Shown: piece after piece, positions 57,480 through 64,000 of the stretch
Layout of the letters: the number at the start of each line of letters is the position of its first letter
How positions within the stretch are numbered: position 1 is the stretch's first letter
Assembly: GCF_008831285.2 (NCBI RefSeq)
Contig: NC_045139.1
Location: 10,760,704 to 10,824,703, forward strand
Reading direction: 5' to 3'
Length of the DNA: 64,000 nucleotides
DNA from: Nymphaea colorata
Taxonomy: Eukaryota; Streptophyta; Magnoliopsida; Nymphaeales; Nymphaeaceae
The notes under the pieces: model-generated
Databases searched by the model: none
The model's input: only the letters and a program-made list of their open reading frames with translations
What the model was told of the DNA's origin: nothing
Position numbers and translations under genes: made by a program

Positions 57480-57566
57480 GATTTAGCCGTCAGTAAATGC
57501 ATTACTGAGGTTTCGCTATTTTTTCTGACGTTTTCTTCGCATCAGTAAAGCTACTGTTTTGTAGTG
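57480..57566 (-). mobile_element. Solitary CACTA-type transposon end
   Basis: Read on the minus strand from 57566 it starts CACTACAAAACAGTAGC and continues with ACTGATGCGAAGAAAACGTC, then TTTACTGACGGCTAAATCC. CACTA-superfamily ends begin CACTAC and carry repeated subterminal words. No second end was found nearby, so this is a fragment. Confidence 0.45.
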
Positions 57567-57808
57567 TATATTGTTACAAGAAGAGAGCATTCTAAGTACT
57601 TGAAGGTCAACTAAAACAGCTATATATGCAAAAAGTGCTTGAGCATTCCTCCAGCTAGCTCTTGAAACACATGGTCCTCAAGCTGACACAGAGTCAGCTT
57701 CCTTCCTTTATTCGAGTTCAACACTTCCAAGGTGAAAATTTGCTGCTATTACTTGGAATACAGCATCCTGCTACCTTCAAGATTAATTGTGCATTCGATT
57801 TGTATGTA

Positions 57809-58343
57809 AGGCTGTTCACGATCTGAGTTCAAGCCGAGCTGAGACGGCTTGAACTCAGTGAAGTTGCATGAGCCACAGCTCGAGCTCGAGTCAACCTGGA
57901 GTTGGCTAACTCGAGCTTGGCTCGGTTCGAGCTCGGCTCAGTTCGAGCTCGGCAAGCTTGGAGAGCTTGAACCTCGGTTAACCTCGAGCCAAGGTTCGGC
58001 TGGACGTTAGCCGAGCCATGTACAAAACTTACCTTTAATATAAAGTGAGACATTGAGGTTTGAACACTGGATGTGTGTTGGCGGCCTCTAAGAAAATTAT
58101 TAAGGTAACTTTTCACTTGTGATAAAAGGGGAAATACTTTTTTTTTTACATACTCTTTCTCCACGAGCTTAATCGAGTTTAGCTAAATCAAACCCACCTA
58201 GCTGAAGTTTGACTCATTAAATTAAACAAGTTCATTTTTTTTTATTCAAACTTGACTTGGTATAACCAAGAATCAAGTTCACATTGAGTTTTATTGGCAA
58301 CTTCGAGTTGAGCCCGAGTTGGTTTGATTCATTGAACAGCCCT
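57809..58343. repeat. GAGCTCG repeat bounded by inverted GGCTGTTCA ends
   Basis: The left end AGGCTGTTCA and the right end TGAACAGCCCT are inverted copies. The interior is GAGCTCGAGTC-type words plus a short unrelated central stretch. No clean target duplication. Same family as 9825 and 16400, but with different terminal words. Confidence 0.5.
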
Positions 58344-58954
58344 AATTATATAGACAGTTCCTGTAGAAGTAGCCATTGAAAGAAAAGGGTAGAACTTGAT
58401 CAGTTAGAAATTTGGTGCATAGTCATGTTCTTACTATAAAAATGTTCAACGAGAAATGCTTTCACATTGACTCGTTGTGGTTTACCGTATTGGCATTTTC
58501 AAATGCTCCAACAAAGAATTCAATTACTCAAGACAGGCTTGGAGGAATTATGATTCTAGCATTTTCATTCTTGAATCAAAATTTCAAGCCATCAAAATGC
58601 CCTATGATTCTGGCTTTTTCAATCTACATATCTTTAAAAAGTAAAACATACTATTGATCTAAAAGCCTAGCTACTACATAAATCATTGTCACATAAAACC
58701 CATTCTATTTGGAAGAAAATGCCAAAAAAAATGTTAAAAACAGGTCGGCTAAAAAAAACTGAAAAACACATTCTTTATAAAAATGCCAAAAAAAAACACT
58801 TTTTTTTGTTTTTATGTTTTTTGTATTTTTCATTTTTTGAATGTTTTCACATTTTTTTACATATTTTAATACCAGATTTTTTGTTTTCAACTTGCTCAAT
58901 TTCACAAATTAAAGGATAGTTTCATAAGGGTCCATTTGGCAAACAAAATGATAC
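58344..58954. other. Intergenic; A-rich then T-rich stretch near 58720-58900
   Basis: Facing A-runs and T-runs could fold back, somewhat like the T-rich MITEs in the DOMINO1-like intron, but the diagnostic ends are not present. No gene is recognised. Confidence 0.3.
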
Positions 58955-59150
58955 ATGTAGGGTGGAGCCATAAATTTTTCATGAGGGGGGCCGAATTAAA
59001 GTTTTTAAATTTTGACAGGGATCAAAATATCATTTTTCAAAAATTTTATATAGGACAAGTGAAATCTTCTAAAATTTACATGTAATTTTTTTTTTTCAAA
59101 AGGGGGCCAGGGTCCCTACGAGCTCCCCCTTGGCTCTACCCTTGGATATA
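58955..59150 (+). repeat. GGCTCTACCCTT-ended dispersed repeat
   Basis: The left end AGGGTGGAGCCATAAATTTT and the right end CCCCTTGGCTCTACCCTT are inverted. The interior shares its word order with 28951-29140. Imperfect TGATACATG/TGGATATAT flanks may be a decayed duplication. Confidence 0.55.
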
Positions 59151-59631
59151 TATTGTTTCATAAAGAATGTGGCAGATTCATGGAATACCTTGAATTATGC
59201 TCTAAGATTTTTCAACTTTTTAGGCAAAATTGTAACTGTTTAATACTTTAATTTGCCAACTAGGGCTAAAAGTCTTCTGTCAAATAGGAGAAGAAACAAC
59301 CAAAATTTCCAATTTGGTTAAGATAATCAAGGAGTAATCCAAAACAGGCAGCAGAGACTTATATTTTGAATGGGGAGGTGAAGTATAGAGCAGGTAGTGC
59401 TAGAAGCTCAAAATCACCCTGTAAAAAGAAGGCTGAACATGATAAATCAGAACACCCAATATTGTCAACTTTGGTAATTGGAACTATATTTGTTCACCAA
59501 AATAGAGAGAGAGAGAGAGTAGTAAATCAGCCCCAACTAAAGCATTTGTTTAAATAAAATGTTTACACAAACTATATGTTAGCTCGTCATTCAAACTATC
59601 AACTCTACAACTCTGACATGCATGCAATGGG
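59151..59631. other. Intergenic, no gene recognised
   Basis: A short GA run at about 59504-59519. Nothing else seen. Confidence 0.3.
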
Positions 59632-60074
59632 TAGAAATGTCAATGGATCGGATTCGGATCAAATATATCTTTCATCATATCCGTTTTTTTTTATATTCAC
59701 ATATTCGAATTCAAATTCAGATTCGAACAAAAAAAATATCATATCCGAATCTGAATCGAAAATCTGATTTTACAATCTGAATCTGATTTTTATATTTATA
59801 TCCGAATCCGAATTTTGAATTGGATTTTGCCAATTTTCAAAATTTAATAGTATTAGATACAAGATATTTGTCTAAAAATGAATTCGATCCGAATCCGTAT
59901 CCGTATCCGAATTCAATCGGATATTTATGTATATCCGAATCCGATCAGATTCCATCTATTAAATCTGAATCCGATTTGATTTCTTAATCGCATATTAAAT
60001 TTTTTTCCATATCCGAATTTTCAGATCAGATCGGTCGGATATCCGATTCAGATTGGATATATTGACATCCCTAA
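59632..60074. repeat. ATCCGAATC repeat bounded by inverted ATGTCAAT ends
   Basis: The left end TAGAAATGTCAATGGATC and the right end GATATATTGACATCCCTA are inverted copies with mismatches. The interior is a degenerate array of TCCGAATCCGAAT and GATTCGGAT words. The same right end is seen at about 15487. Confidence 0.55.
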
Positions 60075-60759
60075 GTGGGTGGATGTCAAAATGCCTTGCT
60101 TTGATGGAGAAGGAAAACAACATGGAGACAATATACAAAATGGAAAATAACAAGGGTATGTTTGCCCTTTAACAGTCTGTCACATCATTGGCATTGATTC
60201 TTTAGTGATTCAAGAATCGATGCTAGATAATTATGAGTGATTCTTTAGTGATGTTGTGAAATTTGAAATGTTTACGTTTAACTTTTCTGTTTTCTGTCCT
60301 TTTAAGGACAATTCATTGCCATTAAGGATTCAAACATACTGAATAGGAATCTGGTGAGTGTTAAGTGACAATGTATTGCCATTGACATACAAAGGCACCA
60401 ACAATATGGCAGATTGCCTATCACTTATATGCTACACTCACTTCTTCATTCCCATTTTTATGTGTATGAACTCTGTCTTGCCATTGGAACTAGTACAGTT
60501 GGTGCTCCAAACTTTTTCTCAACAATGGTCTTTGGTCCATGGATGTCTTGTGCACACATTTTTCTTAGAACTTTCATTTCTTTTCTCTTGATTGATAAGC
60601 TTGGCTCTCTTGATTGGGAGACTTGCCCTTCTATATGGTTGAATATGATTTGTCTATTTTTTAATCCATAAGTTGTCAAATTCTGGCAAATAATCGATGT
60701 CATCTGTGTTACTGTTGCAGGACTTGTTGGATGGTTGAGATATCTTTTACTAGATTGGA
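60075..60759. other. Intergenic, no gene recognised
   Basis: Short overlapping open frames at 60358-60703 show no domain. Confidence 0.3.
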
Positions 60760-61200
60760 TGGTGAATTAGCAGGTCTAGAGTATGTGAAGGTCTAGGGTA
60801 TGAAGGGATCTGGAATGCCAGAAAATCACGAAGAAGGGATATGGAATGCCAGAAAATCGCGAAGAACTGGGTCGCCGCCGCCGGTGTGAAGCTAGGTTGC
60901 TGCATGTGGAAAGGTGGGAAGCTGCCGGTCGGCAGCCAGGTCACAGCCGGTAGTCACCTGCCGTGAACTACAAAATCGCGAAGAACTGGGGCGCCGGTGT
61001 GAAGCTGGGTCACCAGTGTGAAGCTAGGTCGCCGCTGGCGTGAAGCTGGGTCACCGCAGGTGGGAAGGTGCTGGTCCGCGTCGTAGGCAGTGGTCACCCA
61101 TTGTGAACGAGAAAGGGGGAAAGAAGAAGAAGACACAGAAATGGGGAAAAGGGGATCAACAAGAAAGGGGGAAAGAAGAAGAAGACGCATAAAGGGGGAT
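60760..61200. repeat. GC-rich imperfect tandem repeats
   Basis: At least four copies of GTGAAGCTRGGT lie at 60890-61045. Two copies of GGAATGCCAGAAAATC occur near 60810-60860. A direct duplication of GAAAGGGGGAAAGAAGAAGAAG is at about 61107 and 61165. Minus-strand open frames here are repeat artefacts. Confidence 0.55.
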
Positions 61201-61879
61201 CACCAGAGGGGACATAGTGTTCACATTTACTGACCGGAAAAAAAACCGTCAATAAAAATGAGAAAGATACTGACGGTATGGAAATTCGTTGGTGTATCAT
61301 GGAAGCAACACTAACGGTAAGACTCACACGATTACTATTGGCAATATAAGTAGTCATAGATTCTTAAAATGTATGTGATACTTAACACATACCGAGGGGT
61401 GTTTTATTACCATGAGTAAAACATAATTCTAAGCCATTCACTGCTGTCAGTAAACTTTAAAGTATTTTCGACAGTAAATTCCATCTATTACTGACGACAG
61501 GTTTTTTTTCTCTACCGTCAGTAATAATCGTTTTCTTTGTTACTGAACTTGACTGGATTATGTTTGTAATTTTTAAATTTTGGATATCCCATAAAAACAC
61601 GTCACGCTTGAACGGCCTAATTTGCGATCCTCCTTTGACTTCGGTCATTGCCTGCCGCTGCAACAGCTGCTGCAGCAGTTTGAAGCTGCTCTCTCTGTCT
61701 CTCTGTCTCTCTCACAGCCCACATCATTGTCCACTGCAAGTATCCCATTGTTGTGCGAGGAGGAAGAAGAAGAAGGGAAGGAAATCTCATTTTTCTGTGA
61801 CTTTCTTTCCTTCTCAATATCTGGAGGAACCCTAGATTAGGACGAAATCTCTCCATTCTGCACCCACTGTCATGATTGA
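61201..61879. repeat. TACTGACGGT-motif region, possibly the remnant of a DNA transposon
   Basis: Words of the type ACTGACGGT, ACCGTCAGTAA, CTGTCAGTAA and TACTGACGACAG occur in both orientations between 61225 and 61535. They resemble the subterminal words of the CACTA-type end at 57480. The region 61600-61860 includes a CTCTCTGTCTCTCTG stretch and no recognisable gene. Confidence 0.35.
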
Positions 61880-64000
61880 AGGCTGTTCCCGTCTAACCGT
61901 ATTACTGAGATGGAAGGTCCTCATGGGCCTACTAGAGACCCTATTATCATCAGAGCACTTTGTGAAAACTATTTCAGCAACCTTTTATCTGCGGATGGGT
62001 CTTCAGGGGACTTACTTGACTATCTTCAGGCTGAAGCGCAGGTGAATGATGAGGAACAAACTCCTTACTGAGCCCCGTCACCGACGAGGAGATACGCGCA
62101 GTGGTATTCTCTATGAACCAGTATGGCTCCCCAGGCGGATGGCTTCTCAGTGGGCTGCTATGAGCAATTTTGGTACATCGTAGGTAAAGATGTCTGCCTA
62201 GCTGTAAAAAACTTCTTCTCATCTGGCAGAATTATTAAGAAGCTTCATAAGTCCCTTATGTCCTTATCCCCAAGGCGTCTGGAGCTTTCAAACCTGAGGA
62301 TTTCAGGCTTATTGCCTTGTGCAATTGCCTGTATAAGTTTATAACTAAAATCATGACAGATAAGATGAGGCCCATTCTCACACGCATTATATCTCCCGAG
62401 CAAGGTGCCTTTCTGAAGGGTAGAAGAATTAGAAATAATATCATCATCGCCCATGTCCAAGCCCTAATCTCTCCAAAGCATACGATAGATTGAAACTGGA
62501 ATTTTATCCACAACTCCCTCCAGTATCTGGTCAATCTTGGATCCAGAGGGTAATGCTTTGTGTCACTTCTATGTCCTTCTCGGTGATGTTAAATGGTGTC
62601 AACGGTGATTTTCTTCCTGCTCAAAGTAGTATACTATAAGGAGACCAATCTTCCCGTACCTCATTATTTCCATGGAAATATTTCAGCGTCGCCTTGCCAG
62701 ACTTCAGGAATTATCTCTGCTTACTCCTCCATTGATCACTAAGAATGTTAGATCTCCGGTTCTAACATCTACACTGATGATATTCTCTACTTTTCCAAAG
62801 CCTCAGAATCGTCTATTAGCGCTATTGGGGGCACCTTTCTTGCATTCTCCCAAGCGTCTGGCCTAACTGTCAATGAGCAGAAATCCAACGTCTACTTCTT
62901 TAATGTCGGCAGTGTGAAACAACAACAGATTTTAGAGATGACATCATGGATCCTTGCCGACCACATACCTCAGAGTTCCCCTGTTCTACGGTAGCATGAC
63001 GGTTTCACAATGCTCCCCGCTCATACAGAATATTCCAAACTACCTCGCAGCTTGGAAGAGCAGGACTTTGTCTTTCTCAAGCTGTATCTGTTTGCTCAAA
63101 TCAGTGGTTGTGCAGTTAGTGGAATATTGGTCTTCGTGCTTACCCCTACCGCATGCGGTGTTAGGATCTATTGAGAAACTTATGGCTTCTTTTCTGTGGG
63201 ACAATTGGCCCGAAAAAAGGAAACCTCACTACATATGCTATGACACATCATTCTCAATGTCCCCAACTCTCCATGTCCTTGGGCTGAAATCCTAGGCAAT
63301 GAGTACCTGACCGAGGACAGTCTATGGACCTGTAAAATGAAAAGTCGTTACTCCTGGCTTTGGAGACACTTTGCTCAAATGTTGGGCAGATGTTAAGAAC
63401 CAAGTTGAAATTGTTGAATGGAGAGTAGATGAAGGTAAGAACGACAAATGGGGCTCAGTGTTCCACTTTTGGAGTTAGATGGAGAGAGTCAAGCTACGGT
63501 CCTGCATGATTCTCTTCTTAGCATTCATGACATGAGACAATTTTCGCAGCCTTACAGATTTGATCCTACGCTTTCCAAATTCATTGGTTGCAGGCTTCTA
63601 AATTATCCTCCATCCCCTATGCTGCTCCCCCTGATAAGCTCATGTCGGGAAGTAAGGAGGTGTCCTCCTTGGCAAAGTCTGACAAAACAAAATTCCCCAA
63701 GTATGCTTGGCGAGACTGGATATGGGCCAACCCTTTCCATCCCAGGCTAAGTGGTTTTTATTCATGGCTAGTGAACTCAAACTTTCTAGTTCCTACCTAA
63801 ACTTGACTAAAGAAAATCGGCTCGCACCTTCCCAGCCGCTGTCCACTGTGTCTCAGATATGAAGAAAGTCTCAACCACCTCCTGTTTAATTGTAGTTACT
63901 CGTCCAATACTTGGTTGTAGATAGGTAGGAAATTTCAGAGATTTCAAACGCCCCAATGGGGTATTATTCAAGAACTTAAGAGGTGGAAATCGACCTCCTT
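61880..64000 (+). mobile_element. LINE (L1-type) retrotransposon, 5'-truncated, decayed, continuing past the window
   Basis: It starts within the pre-RT region (CENYFSNLLS at about 61955). Then come NQYGSPG--GFS, AVKNFFSSGRI, KPEDFRLIALCNCLYKFITK (about 62295) and FLKGRRIRNNIIIAHVQAL (about 62413-62466), followed by several stops. The catalytic region reads IYTDDILYFS (about 62768), with Thr where YADD or FADD is usual. QASGLTVNEQKSNVYFF follows. At 63840-63910 a zf-RVT-like C-rich patch (CPLCLRYEESLNHLLFNCSY) appears. Frames change repeatedly, so it is inactive. Its wording differs from the LINE at 23000, so it is another L1 lineage. Confidence 0.85.

Overview
This is nuclear DNA from a flowering plant; I cannot name the lineage. 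The evidence is spliced plant-type genes, an AP2/ERF transcription factor, a plant-specific DOMINO1/EMB514 gene, Copia, LINE and TRIM retroelements, and many short non-autonomous DNA transposons and microsatellites. I see no bacterial operon, CRISPR array, rRNA or intact tRNA gene. Most of the window is AT-rich repeat-derived DNA.

Only three genes are well supported. (1) A single-exon ERF repressor-type transcription factor lies at 3944-4636 on the minus strand, behind a long CT-rich leader. (2) A two-exon DOMINO1/EMB514-like nucleolar gene lies at 30550-36892 on the plus strand; its 5.4-kb intron holds three short DNA transposons. (3) A 13-exon VPS45 gene, an SM-family regulator of trans-Golgi SNAREs, lies at 56488-39742 on the minus strand. 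I traced all 13 exons; they join in frame into 564 codons plus a stop. Its last intron uses a GC donor. An unidentified open frame (39389-38817, minus) lies just downstream of VPS45.

Mobile DNA dominates the rest. A young 5.14-kb Copia element (43355-48493) sits in VPS45 intron 9, antisense to the gene, with 281/294-bp LTRs and a 5-bp target duplication; its reading frames carry stops and frameshifts. A 3' Copia fragment (20213-22245, minus) abuts a MYB/SANT-like transposon gene fragment (22419-22744) and a 5'-truncated LINE (about 23000-26370). A second LINE runs off the right edge (61880-64000). Two copies of one TRIM family occur at 8635-9038 and 52527-52961. Non-autonomous TIR elements with target duplications include a 497-bp hAT-like element (8-bp duplication), a 198-bp Mutator-like element (9-bp duplication) and two T-rich MITEs. 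A Tourist-like MITE lies at 17164-17560. Several families of degenerate word-like repeats, some bounded by inverted repeats, fill the spaces between.

The three genes show no functional link. I found no convincing undescribed biological system. The points most worth a second look are the retrotransposon in VPS45, the GC-AG intron, the TRIM pair, and the small TIR families with clean target duplications.
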